A stretch of DNA of 64,000 nt from the NCBI RefSeq assembly GCF_001421805.1, contig NZ_LMLC01000006.1:1-64000 (forward strand), given 5' to 3'. Origin of the DNA: Sphingomonas sp. Leaf34 (GTDB lineage Bacteria > Pseudomonadota > Alphaproteobacteria > Sphingomonadales > Sphingomonadaceae). Of this stretch, positions 28,419 through 36,827 are shown in pieces; position 1 is the stretch's first letter; every line of letters starts with the position of its first letter. The translations under genes were made by a program, and so were the position numbers. A model generated the notes under the pieces. It searched no databases, was not told the DNA's origin, and worked only from the letters and a program-made list of their open reading frames with translations.

Positions 28419-29750
28419 TCAGCGCGCGATGTCGCGCTTGGCGAGCTGCTTGTTCAGCCCCAGCGCGACCAGCGTGAACACCGCGCCCGAAAACAGATAG
28501 GCGCCGCTCGCGGCGAGACCCAGCTCGCTCGTCAACAGCAGTGCCGCCAGCGGCGCGAAGCCCGCGCCGAACAGCCACGCCAGATCGGTCGTCAGCGCCG
28601 ACCCCGTATATCGGTGCTGCGGCGACAGGCTCGAGGCGATCGCGCCCGAGGACTGGCCGAACGACAGGCCGAACAACAGGAAGCCGATGCCCATGAACAG
28701 GCGCTCGCCGACCTCGCCGCCACCCAGCAGCGACGGTGCCGCGATCGCGAACAGCGCGATCAGCACCGCGATCGTCCCCAGCATCGTGCGACGCCCGAAC
28801 CGGTCCGCCAGCAGACCCGAGACCAGCATCGCGCCGATCCCGATCACCGCGCCGATCACCTCGACCATCAGGAAGCGCGCGGGCGCCTCGCGCGTGAACA
28901 GCACGACCCACGACAGCGGGAACACCGTCACCATGTGGAACAGAGCGAAGCTGGCGAGCGGCACGAACGAGCCGAGCCAGATCGCTTTCCACTGCGACTG
29001 CACGGTCTCGACGACCGGCGCGGGCTCGAGCTCGCGCTTGGCGTACATCTCTTCGAATTCGGGGGTCACCACGAGGCGGAGGCGAGCGAACAGCGCGACG
29101 ACGTTGATCGCGAACGCCACGAAGAACGGATAGCGCCAACCCCAGGCGAAGAAGTCCTCGTTGGGCAGCGCCGCTACGAAGAACGCGAACAGGCCGCTGG
29201 CGACCAGCAAACCGATCGGCGCCCCCAGCTGCGGCAGCATCGCATACCAGCCGCGATGCTTCTCAGGCGAGTTGAGCGACAGGAGTGACGCCAAGCCGTC
29301 CCAAGCGCCGCCGAGCGCGATGCCCTGGCCGATGCGCAGCAGGGCGAGGATCGCGACCGACCAGTTGCCCGCCGACTCGTAGCTGGGGATGAACCCCATC
29401 GCCACGGTCGAGGTGCCGAGCAGGAAGATCGAGATCGTCAGTTTGACGCTTCGGCCATAAGCGCGATCGACCGCGATGAAGATGATCGTGCCGATCGGGC
29501 GGGCGAAGAACGCCAGCGCGAACACCGCGAACGAATAGAGCGTGCCCTGCAACCGGTCGACATACGGGAACACCAAGGTCGGGAACACCAGCACCGAGGC
29601 GATCGCGAACACGAAGAAGTCGAAGAATTCCGAAGTGCGGCCGATCACCACGCCGATCGCGATCACGCCCGGCGTGACGTGTTCGCCGTCGCTGTGGATA
29701 CTGCGAGCGTCGGCTTCGAAGCTCGTCTCGGGGATTGTGTTTGCACTCAT
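28419..29750 (-). CDS. MFS transporter, metabolite:H+ symporter (MHS/ShiA-like) type
   Basis: The 443-residue membrane protein shows the MHS-type pattern: IGVVIGRTSEFFDFFVFAIASVLVFP near residue 30 (helix 1), FARPIGTIIFIAVDRAYGRS (motif A loop after helix 2), GQGIALGGAWDGLASLLSLNSPEKHRGWYAMLPQLG and a C-terminal half with ADRFGRRTML. Such carriers usually take up organic acids, osmolytes or aromatic compounds with protons. The substrate is not apparent. It is divergent from cyoA across a 174-base promoter region. Confidence 0.9.
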   Translation of the reverse strand: MSANTIPETSFEADARSIHSDGEHVTPGVIAIGVVIGRTSEFFDFFVFAIASVLVFPTLVFPYVDRLQGTLYSFAVFALAFFARPIGTIIFIAVDRAYGRSVKLTISIFLLGTSTVAMGFIPSYESAGNWSVAILALLRIGQGIALGGAWDGLASLLSLNSPEKHRGWYAMLPQLGAPIGLLVASGLFAFFVAALPNEDFFAWGWRYPFFVAFAINVVALFARLRLVVTPEFEEMYAKRELEPAPVVETVQSQWKAIWLGSFVPLASFALFHMVTVFPLSWVVLFTREAPARFLMVEVIGAVIGIGAMLVSGLLADRFGRRTMLGTIAVLIALFAIAAPSLLGGGEVGERLFMGIGFLLFGLSFGQSSGAIASSLSPQHRYTGSALTTDLAWLFGAGFAPLAALLLTSELGLAASGAYLFSGAVFTLVALGLNKQLAKRDIAR

Positions 29751-29873
29751 TCTTCAACTCGCTCTTCGGGGCGCGAACCCGATCATACGCCGTTCCGGCG
29801 GATGCGGGCAGGGGTAATATATGCTATCCCTCGCGATGCTAAAGCCATGCCGATGTTGCAGTGCAGCGCCCAT

Positions 29874-29888
29874 TGGACAAATTGTCCA
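29874..29888. promoter_or_regulatory. Perfect palindrome in the MFS-cyoA divergent promoter region
   Basis: TGGACAA-A-TTGTCCA (7+1+7) lies 36 bases before the cyoA start and 124 bases before the MFS gene start. Its symmetry and placement are those of a dimeric regulator operator. The binding protein is not known. Confidence 0.45.
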
Positions 29889-29924
29889 CTGTAGCGCAGC
29901 GCAAGCCAGGCGTAGGGGAACCGG

Positions 29925-31178
29925 ATGACCGTCGTGACACAGCTTTCCCGCTCCAAAATCTCGGCCCGAAAATGGTTGGCTGCCATACCTCTGGCGCTGC
30001 TGACCAGCGGCTGTAACTGGGTGGTGATGTCGCCGTCGGGCGACATCGCAGTGCAGCAGCGCGATCTCGTTCTGATCGCGACCGGGCTGATGCTTCTGAT
30101 CATCGTGCCGGTGATCGCGATGACGCTGTTCTTCGCGTTCCGCTACCGCCAGTCGAACAAGGCCGCCAAGTACGAGCCCAACTGGGATCACTCGGTCGGG
30201 CTCGAACTGCTGATCTGGGGCGTGCCGCTGCTGATCATCATCGCGCTCGGCGCGCTGACCTGGACCAGCACGCATCTGCTCGATCCATATCGTCCGCTGG
30301 GCCGGATCAAGCCCGACACGCCGACGCTCGCGAACAACGTGCCGGTCGGCAATCTGGTCGACAAGCAGCAGGCGGGCAACGGTGCCAATGGCGCGGGCAA
30401 GCCGCTCGAGGTGCAGGTCGTCGCGCTCGATTGGAAGTGGCTGTTCATCTATCCCGAATACGGTATCGCCACGGTCAACGAACTGGCTGCGCCGGTCGAT
30501 CGTCCGATCCGTTTCCAGATGACGTCCTCGTCGGTGATGAACGCGTTCTACATCCCGGCGCTCGCGGGCATGATCTACACGATGCCCGGCATGCAGACGA
30601 CGCTGAACGCGGTCATCAACAAGCCCGGCAATTATGAGGGCTTCTCGTCCAACTATAGCGGCGCGGGCTTTTCGGGCATGCGCTTCCGCTTCCATGGCGT
30701 GAGCGACGCGGGCTTCCAGGCCTGGGTCAACCGCGTCAAGCAGGGCGGCGCCAAGGCCAGCGGCGGGCTGAACCGCGCAAGCTATCTCCAACTGGAGAAG
30801 CCGAGCGAGAAGGTGCCGGTGCGCTATTACAATGCGGTCGCACCGGACATTTTCAAGCTGGTCGTCGAACAGTGCGTCCAGCCAGGCAAGGTCTGCATGT
30901 CGCAGATGATGCACGGCGGAAAAAGCGGGGGGGACTCGCACGCCGGCATGGCAATGCCGGGCGTCAATGGCGGTAAGGGCCCGCAGGATTCGTCCGAGCG
31001 GGTCGAAGGCGCTTTGATGAAGGACGCCGACGAGAAGGGTAGCGGCAATCACTGGACCGCACCCGCCGACATAAAACGGGACGGCGCCAACAGCGCGCCG
31101 GGCTCGCAGTCCAACCGCAATCATACGATGTTGTCCCCCTCCACCATGCCGGGCACGCGCCCCGTCGCGAACGGCTAG
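29925..31178 (+). CDS. cyoA: Cytochrome bo-type ubiquinol oxidase subunit II
   Basis: Subunit II of the proton-pumping quinol oxidase. The N-terminus carries a lipobox (LALLTSGCNW), then two membrane helices with YEPNWDHSVGLELLIWGVPLLII. The periplasmic cupredoxin domain has DWKWLFIYPEYGIATVNELA and SVMNAFYIPALAGMIYTMPGMQT, and it lacks the CuA cysteine ligands of cytochrome c oxidases, as expected for quinol oxidases. The 417-residue length exceeds E. coli CyoA because of a C-terminal tail of about 100 residues rich in Gly, His, Met and Ser after the ECVQPGKVC-like segment. First gene of an operon. Confidence 0.95.
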   Translation: MTVVTQLSRSKISARKWLAAIPLALLTSGCNWVVMSPSGDIAVQQRDLVLIATGLMLLIIVPVIAMTLFFAFRYRQSNKAAKYEPNWDHSVGLELLIWGVPLLIIIALGALTWTSTHLLDPYRPLGRIKPDTPTLANNVPVGNLVDKQQAGNGANGAGKPLEVQVVALDWKWLFIYPEYGIATVNELAAPVDRPIRFQMTSSSVMNAFYIPALAGMIYTMPGMQTTLNAVINKPGNYEGFSSNYSGAGFSGMRFRFHGVSDAGFQAWVNRVKQGGAKASGGLNRASYLQLEKPSEKVPVRYYNAVAPDIFKLVVEQCVQPGKVCMSQMMHGGKSGGDSHAGMAMPGVNGGKGPQDSSERVEGALMKDADEKGSGNHWTAPADIKRDGANSAPGSQSNRNHTMLSPSTMPGTRPVANG

Positions 31179-31187
31179 AGAACCATC

Positions 31188-33188
31188 ATGAACGACACTC
31201 TGTTGAAGACAATCTTCGGCCGCCTGACCCTGGAGTCGCTGCCGCTGCACGAACCGATCGTCGTCGCCACCTTTGCGATGGTGGCGATCGGCGGGCTCGG
31301 GCTCGTCGCGGCGCTGACCTACTTCAAGGTCTGGGGCTATCTGTGGAACCAGTGGTTCACCAGCGTCGATCACAAGAAGATCGGCATCATGTACATCATC
31401 CTGGCGATCGTCATGCTGTTGCGCGGGTTCTCCGACGCGATCATGATGCGCGCGCAGCAGGCGATGGCGTTCAACGGATCCGAGGGATACCTGACCGCGC
31501 ATCACTATGACCAGGTCTTCACCGCGCACGGCGTGATCATGATCTTCTTCGTGGCGATGCCGCTGGTCACGGGCCTGATGAACTATGTCGTCCCGCTCCA
31601 GATCGGCGCGCGCGACGTGTCGTTCCCGTTCCTCAACAATTTCAGCTTCTGGATGACCGCGGCGGGTGCCGTGATCGTCATGATGTCGCTGTTCATCGGT
31701 GAGTTCGCGCGGACCGGCTGGTTGGCGATGCCGCCCCTCTCTGGACTGGCGTACTCGCCGGACGTCGGTGTCGATTACTATATCTGGGCGCTGCAGATCG
31801 CGGGCATCGGGACACTCTTGTCCGGCGTCAATCTGGTCGCGACCATCGTCAAGATGCGCGCGCCCGGCATGACCATGATGAAGATGCCGATCTTCACCTG
31901 GACGTCGCTGTGCACCAACATCCTGATCGTCGCCGCCTTCCCGGTGCTGACCGCGGTTCTCGCGATGCTGTCGCTCGACCGTTACATCGGCACCGCGTTC
32001 TTCACGAACGACTCGGGCGGCAACCCGATGATGTACGTCAACCTGATCTGGATCTGGGGTCACCCCGAGGTCTACATCCTTGTCCTGCCGGCGTTCGGTA
32101 TCTTCTCGGAGGTCACCTCGACCTTCTCGGGCAAGCGCCTCTTCGGCTACAGCTCGATGGTCTATGCGACGCTCGTCATCACGATCCTCGCCTATCTCGT
32201 CTGGCTGCACCACTTCTTCACGATGGGGTCGGGCGCGAGCGTGAACTCGTTCTTCGGCATCACCACGATGATCATCTCGATCCCGACCGGGGCCAAGATC
32301 TTCAACTGGCTGTTCACGATGTACAAGGGCCGGATCCGGTTCGAACTGCCCATGATGTGGACGATCGCCTTCATGGTGACCTTCACGATCGGCGGCATGA
32401 CCGGCGTCCTGCTCGCGGTGCCGCCTGCCGACTTCGTGCTGCACAACTCGCTGTTCCTGGTCGCGCATTTCCATAACGTGATCATCGGCGGCACGCTGTT
32501 CGGCATGTTCGCGGGGATCAACTACTGGTTCCCGAAGGCGTTCGGCTTCAAGCTGGACGAGACATGGGGCAAGATCTCGTTCTGGTGCTGGGTGTCGGGC
32601 TTCTACTTCGCCTTCATGCCGCTCTATGTGCTCGGCCTGATGGGCGTGACCCGCCGCATGCGCTATTTCGACGATCCGAACCTGCAGATCTGGTTCGTCA
32701 TCGCCGCCTTTGGTGCAGCGCTGATCGCCGCCGGTATCGGTGCCTTCCTGATGCAGATCTTCGTCAGCATCCGGAACCGCGAGAGGCTCGCCGACCTGAC
32801 GGGCGATCCGTGGAACGGTCGTACGCTCGAGTGGGCGACCTCGTCGCCGCCGCCCGAGTATAACTTCGCGTTCACGCCGATCGTCCACGATCTGGATGCC
32901 TGGTACGACATGAAGGATCGCAAGCATGTGCGTCCGCTGACCGGGTTCAAGGCGATCCATATGCCAAGCGGCACCGGCACGGGCGTCGTGCTCGCCGGGC
33001 TCAGCGTGGCGTTCGGGTTCGCGATGATCTGGTATGTCTGGTGGCTCGCAGGGCTGGCACTCGCCGGCATCTTCGGCACGACGATCTTCCACACCTTCAA
33101 CTACAAGCGCGACTATCACATCCCCGTCGAGGACGTGATCGCCAGCGAGGACGCGCGCACCCGCCAGCTCGCGATCCAGGGAGCTTGA
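31188..33188 (+). CDS. cyoB: Cytochrome bo-type ubiquinol oxidase subunit I
   Basis: The 666-residue catalytic subunit holds the low-spin haem and the haem-CuB centre that reduces oxygen while pumping protons. Visible signatures are TAHHYDQVFTAHGVIMIFFVAMP (haem-ligand histidines), IWIWGHPEVYILVLPAFG (CuB His and cross-linked Tyr), YLVWLHHFF, and HFHNVIIGGTLFGMFAG. The start at 31188 follows cyoA by nine bases. A cytosolic C-terminal tail (YHIPVEDVIASEDAR) is typical for CyoB. Confidence 0.97.
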   Translation: MNDTLLKTIFGRLTLESLPLHEPIVVATFAMVAIGGLGLVAALTYFKVWGYLWNQWFTSVDHKKIGIMYIILAIVMLLRGFSDAIMMRAQQAMAFNGSEGYLTAHHYDQVFTAHGVIMIFFVAMPLVTGLMNYVVPLQIGARDVSFPFLNNFSFWMTAAGAVIVMMSLFIGEFARTGWLAMPPLSGLAYSPDVGVDYYIWALQIAGIGTLLSGVNLVATIVKMRAPGMTMMKMPIFTWTSLCTNILIVAAFPVLTAVLAMLSLDRYIGTAFFTNDSGGNPMMYVNLIWIWGHPEVYILVLPAFGIFSEVTSTFSGKRLFGYSSMVYATLVITILAYLVWLHHFFTMGSGASVNSFFGITTMIISIPTGAKIFNWLFTMYKGRIRFELPMMWTIAFMVTFTIGGMTGVLLAVPPADFVLHNSLFLVAHFHNVIIGGTLFGMFAGINYWFPKAFGFKLDETWGKISFWCWVSGFYFAFMPLYVLGLMGVTRRMRYFDDPNLQIWFVIAAFGAALIAAGIGAFLMQIFVSIRNRERLADLTGDPWNGRTLEWATSSPPPEYNFAFTPIVHDLDAWYDMKDRKHVRPLTGFKAIHMPSGTGTGVVLAGLSVAFGFAMIWYVWWLAGLALAGIFGTTIFHTFNYKRDYHIPVEDVIASEDARTRQLAIQGA

Positions 33189-33192
33189 CGCG

Positions 33193-33831
33193 ATGTCCGC
33201 AATACCGATGAAAGACGGTCTGAACGAGACCAAGCCGGTCTCGTTCTACGACCTCGACGAGCACGAGCATCCCGAGGGCGGCAGCACGATGCTGGGCTTC
33301 TGGATGTACCTGATGAGCGATTGCCTCATCTTCGCGGTTTTGTTCGCGGCCTATGCCGTGCTCGGCAACAGCTATGCCGGCGGTCCCAGCCCGAAGGAGA
33401 TCTTCGAGCTGCCGCTGGTGGCGGTGAACACCGCGATGCTGCTGTTCTCCTCGATCACCTACGGCTTCGCGATGCTGTCGATGGAGGAAGGTCGCCAGCG
33501 CGTCATGCAGATGTGGCTGGTGTTCACCGGCCTGTTCGGTCTCGCGTTCCTGTCGATCGAAATGTACGAGTTCGCCACCCTCATCCATGAGGGTGCGGGC
33601 CCGACGCGCAGCGCGTTCCTGTCGTCGTTCTTCACGCTCGTCGGCACGCACGGCCTGCACGTCACGATGGGTCTGATCTGGCTCGTCACGCTGATGGTGC
33701 AGGTCCAGAAGCACGGCCTGATCGCCGCGAACAAGCGCCGCCTGATGTGCCTCAGTATGTTCTGGCATTTCCTCGACGTCATCTGGATCGGCGTCTTCAC
33801 CTTCGTCTATCTGATGGGCACCCTACGATGA
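33193..33831 (+). CDS. cyoC: Cytochrome bo-type ubiquinol oxidase subunit III
   Basis: This 212-residue, five-helix subunit lies four bases after cyoB. It has GFWMYLMSDCLIFAVLFAAYAVL, SITYGFAMLSMEEGR and GTHGLHVTMGLIWL, all characteristic of haem-copper oxidase subunit III; the last carries the HGxHV motif. It stabilises subunit I. Its stop overlaps the cyoD start (ATGA at 33828-33831). Confidence 0.95.
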   Translation: MSAIPMKDGLNETKPVSFYDLDEHEHPEGGSTMLGFWMYLMSDCLIFAVLFAAYAVLGNSYAGGPSPKEIFELPLVAVNTAMLLFSSITYGFAMLSMEEGRQRVMQMWLVFTGLFGLAFLSIEMYEFATLIHEGAGPTRSAFLSSFFTLVGTHGLHVTMGLIWLVTLMVQVQKHGLIAANKRRLMCLSMFWHFLDVIWIGVFTFVYLMGTLR

Positions 33832-34202
33832 GCGACCCCCACGCAAACACGCATGACGCGCATGCGGACCATGACCACGCAGCGCACGGCACGCGTGGCA
33901 GTTACATCAAGGGGTTCTTCCTCTCGGTCATCCTGACCGCGATCCCGTTCTGGATCGTCATGACCGACGCGTTCAAGGATCCGTCGACCGCAGCCCTCGT
34001 CGTGATGGTGTTCGCGGTCGCGCAGATCGTCGTCCACATGATCTACTTCCTGCACATGAGCGGCAAGTCGGAGGGCGGCTGGACGATGATGGCGCTGATC
34101 TTCACGATCATCCTCGTCGTCATCACGCTCAGCGGGTCGATCTGGGTGATGTACCACATGAACACGAACATGATGCCGATGCAGGCCGCGGCAGACATGT
34201 GA
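33828..34202 (+). CDS. cyoD: Cytochrome bo-type ubiquinol oxidase subunit IV
   Basis: A 124-residue small subunit with an unusually His/Asp-rich N-terminus (HANTHDAHADHDHAAHG) followed by SYIKGFFLSVILTAIPFWIVM and two more helices, including QIVVHMIYFLHM, the conserved CyoD segment. It helps assemble the CuB site. It overlaps cyoC by four bases and the SURF1 gene by one, so the whole cluster appears translationally coupled. Confidence 0.93.
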   Translation: MSDPHANTHDAHADHDHAAHGTRGSYIKGFFLSVILTAIPFWIVMTDAFKDPSTAALVVMVFAVAQIVVHMIYFLHMSGKSEGGWTMMALIFTIILVVITLSGSIWVMYHMNTNMMPMQAAADM

Positions 34203-34924
34203 TGAGCGCGCGACCGGGCCCTGCCGTCTATGTCGCAGGCCTGGTCGCGCTGCTGCTGTTCGCCGGGTTCATGGCGCTCGGCATCTGGCAGATCGAGCGC
34301 CGCGCCTGGAAGCTCGAGCTGATCGAACAGGTCGCGGCGCGCGCGCATGCCGCGCCCGCGCCCCCGCCGGGCCCCGCCTCTTGGGGCGCGATCACCGCCC
34401 CCACCGACGCCTATCGCCGCATCCGGCTCGACGGCACGCTCGACAATACCCGCGAGACGCTGGTCCGCGCCGCCACCGCACTCGGCAGCGGCTATTGGGT
34501 CGTCACGCCCCTGCGCACCGCCCAAGGCTTCACCGTCCTAGTCAACCGCGGCTATGTCTCCTCGGAGCAACGCGCCGCGCATGCCAAGCCGACCGGCCCG
34601 ATCACGATCACTGGGTATCTGCGCATCACCGAACCGGGTGGCGGTTTCCTGCGCAGCAACGATCCCGCTGCCGGCAAATGGTATTCGCGCGACGTCGCCG
34701 CGATCGCCGCCGCCCGCGGGCTGACCAACGTCGCGCCCTATTTCGTCGACGCGGACAAGACCGGCACTGCTGCCCCCATCGGCGGGTTGACGATCATCGC
34801 CTTCCCGAACAACCACCTCGTCTACATGCTGACCTGGTTCGCGCTCGCCGCGATGACGGTCGTCGCGTTCGTCGTGTTCGTCCGGCAGGATGCGCGCAAG
34901 CGGCGAGGGGCGGTCGACACGTGA
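34202..34924 (+). CDS. SURF1-family cytochrome oxidase assembly protein
   Basis: The ATG at 34202 shares a base with the cyoD stop and gives 240 residues. Two flanking membrane helices (VAGLVALLLFAGFMALGIWQIERR with the conserved GxWQxxR, and the C-terminal NNHLVYMLTWFALAAMTVV) enclose a periplasmic domain with GYWVVTPLRTAQGFTVLVNRGYV. SURF1 helps insert haem into oxidase subunit I. Its placement after cyoABCD suggests service to the quinol oxidase. Confidence 0.93.
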   Translation: MSARPGPAVYVAGLVALLLFAGFMALGIWQIERRAWKLELIEQVAARAHAAPAPPPGPASWGAITAPTDAYRRIRLDGTLDNTRETLVRAATALGSGYWVVTPLRTAQGFTVLVNRGYVSSEQRAAHAKPTGPITITGYLRITEPGGGFLRSNDPAAGKWYSRDVAAIAAARGLTNVAPYFVDADKTGTAAPIGGLTIIAFPNNHLVYMLTWFALAAMTVVAFVVFVRQDARKRRGAVDT

Positions 34925-36249
34925 CATCGGGAAGCATGGGCGCCAGCGTTGCACGTCAAAGCTGGCAACGGTGGCTAGCGCTCGCCACTGCGCGCACCGA
35001 CGCGACCGGCAACGCCAACATGCGTCAGCTCGTCACGCTGCGCTGGATTGCGGTGGCCGGACAGTTCGTCACGATATTGTTCGCCCGCTTCGCGCTTGGC
35101 TTCGATCTGCCGATGATTCCGATGCTTGCGGCGCTGGCGGCGGGGGTGGGGCTCAATCTGGTCAGCATGCCGCTATACGGGTGGCGCAAGGGCGCAAATA
35201 TTCAGCTCCTGCTCGCGCTCCTGTTCGACGTCGGCCTGCTCACCACGCAGCTCTATCTCGCAGGCGGCGCGACCAATCCTTTCATCTCGCTGTATCTGCT
35301 CCACGTCGTGCTCGGCGCAGTGCTACTCGATCGCTGGTCGAGCTGGGCGATCGTCGCCGTCACGGCGATCTGTTTCGGACTGCTGACGCTCTACTACCGC
35401 CCGTTGATCCTGCCGCCCAATTACAGCGGCGAGTATTTCATCCTCTACACGATCGGCTCGCTGCTCTGCTTCATGCTGATCGCGACGTTGCTGATGCTGT
35501 TCATGACCCGCATCACGGGTAACTTGCGCGCGCGCGATACGCGGCTCGCCGATCTCCGCCAGCAGGCCGCTGAGGAGGATCACATCGTCCGCATGGGTCT
35601 GCTCGCGTCGGGCGCCGCGCACGAGCTCGGCACGCCGCTCGCCTCGATCGCGGTCATCCTCGCCGACTGGCGCCGCATGCCGACGCTCGCGCAGGACGCC
35701 GATCTCCAGGCCGAGATCGTCGAGATGCAATCCGAGGTCCAGCGCTGCAAGGCGATCGTCACCGGCATCCTCCTGTCCGCCGGCGAAGCGCGCGGTGAGG
35801 CGCCCGAAATCATGCCGCTCCACCAGTTCCTTGATGCGATCGTCGACGAATGGCGCGCGGTGCATGCGGGTGTAGAGTTCGACTATACCACCCGAGTCGG
35901 CGACGATCCGCAGGTCGTCTCCGATCCCGCACTCAAACAGGTGATCGCCAACGTGCTCGACAACGCCGCCGAAGCCTCGCCGCATTGGGTCGCGTTCCGC
36001 GGCGAACGCAGCGACGGCGACCTCGCGCTGATCGTCCGAGATCGCGGCCCGGGCTTCAGCGACGAACGACTCGCGAGCTTCGGCAAGCCGTATCAGTCGA
36101 GCAAGCGCGAACCCGGCCACGGCCTCGGCCTGTTCCTGGCGGTCAACGTCATGCGCAAGCTGGGCGGCGGCGTGTCCGTGGTGAACTGCGAGGGCGGCGG
36201 TGCGGAAGTCACGATCCGTATGCCGCTCTCCGCGATCGCCCTGTCATGA
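34921..36249 (+). CDS. regB: Redox-sensing membrane histidine kinase, RegB/PrrB/ActS family
   Basis: A GTG at 34921 overlaps the SURF1 stop (GTGA); an ATG at 34936 is an alternative. The 442-residue kinase has six membrane helices and the quinone-binding signature AGGATNPFISLYLL. The phospho-acceptor box GAAHELGTPLAS (His about 234) and a cysteine at about residue 276 in EVQRCKAIV correspond to the RegB H-box and redox-active cysteine. The ATPase has NVLDNAAEASP and GHGLGLFLA. RegB senses ubiquinone redox state and controls oxidase and redox genes, matching its place behind cyo. Confidence 0.92.
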   Translation: MTSGSMGASVARQSWQRWLALATARTDATGNANMRQLVTLRWIAVAGQFVTILFARFALGFDLPMIPMLAALAAGVGLNLVSMPLYGWRKGANIQLLLALLFDVGLLTTQLYLAGGATNPFISLYLLHVVLGAVLLDRWSSWAIVAVTAICFGLLTLYYRPLILPPNYSGEYFILYTIGSLLCFMLIATLLMLFMTRITGNLRARDTRLADLRQQAAEEDHIVRMGLLASGAAHELGTPLASIAVILADWRRMPTLAQDADLQAEIVEMQSEVQRCKAIVTGILLSAGEARGEAPEIMPLHQFLDAIVDEWRAVHAGVEFDYTTRVGDDPQVVSDPALKQVIANVLDNAAEASPHWVAFRGERSDGDLALIVRDRGPGFSDERLASFGKPYQSSKREPGHGLGLFLAVNVMRKLGGGVSVVNCEGGGAEVTIRMPLSAIALS

Positions 36250-36791
36250 ACGGGGCCATGACGGACACGAAGTTACTCGCGATCGTCGAGGACGACGAGA
36301 CGTTCGCCCGTACGCTCCGCCGCTCGTTCGAACGCCGCGGCTATGAGGTGATGCAGGCGGCCAGCCACGAGGAACTCGTCGAGCAATTGGCCGACCGCAC
36401 GCCGCGCTACGCGGTGGTCGACCTGAAGCTCGGCGGCGCGTCAGGCTTGGTCTGCGTCCAGACTCTCCACGCGCACGACCCCGAGATCCTCGTCGTCGTC
36501 CTCACCGGTTTTGCGAGCATCGCCACCGCGGTCGAGGCGATCAAGCTCGGCGCGTCGCACTATCTCGTCAAACCCTCGAACACCGACGATATCGAAGCCG
36601 CCTTCGACCGCACCGAAGGCGTCGTCGACACCGAATTGTCCGAGCGCCCGACCTCGATCAAGACGCTCGAATGGGAGCGGATCCACACCACGCTCGCCGA
36701 AACCGACTTCAACATCTCCGAGACCGCGCGCCGCCTCGGCATGCATCGCCGCACGCTCGCGCGGAAGCTCGAAAAGCGCCCCGTCAAATAG
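36246..36791 (+). CDS. regA: Response regulator, RegA/PrrA/ActR family
   Basis: The start overlaps the regB stop (ATGA). The 181-residue protein has a receiver domain with LLAIVEDDETFARTL, phospho-acceptor Asp about 59 in VVDLKLGGASG and the conserved VKPS lysine. A short linker with prolines then leads to a Fis-type helix-turn-helix (NISETARRLGMHRRTLARKLEKR) very close to RegA. It would bind DNA when phosphorylated by the coupled RegB and probably feeds back on cyo. Confidence 0.94.
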   Translation: MNGAMTDTKLLAIVEDDETFARTLRRSFERRGYEVMQAASHEELVEQLADRTPRYAVVDLKLGGASGLVCVQTLHAHDPEILVVVLTGFASIATAVEAIKLGASHYLVKPSNTDDIEAAFDRTEGVVDTELSERPTSIKTLEWERIHTTLAETDFNISETARRLGMHRRTLARKLEKRPVK

Positions 36792-36827
36792 CGGCAACGC
36801 ATCGGCGGTGGCCGGCGTTGTCCCCCG

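Noticed and set aside
29754..33233. A minus-strand frame of about 1160 codons opposite cyoA and cyoB
   Set aside because: Antisense shadow of highly conserved oxidase genes, rich in His/Arg/Asp, no domain seen.
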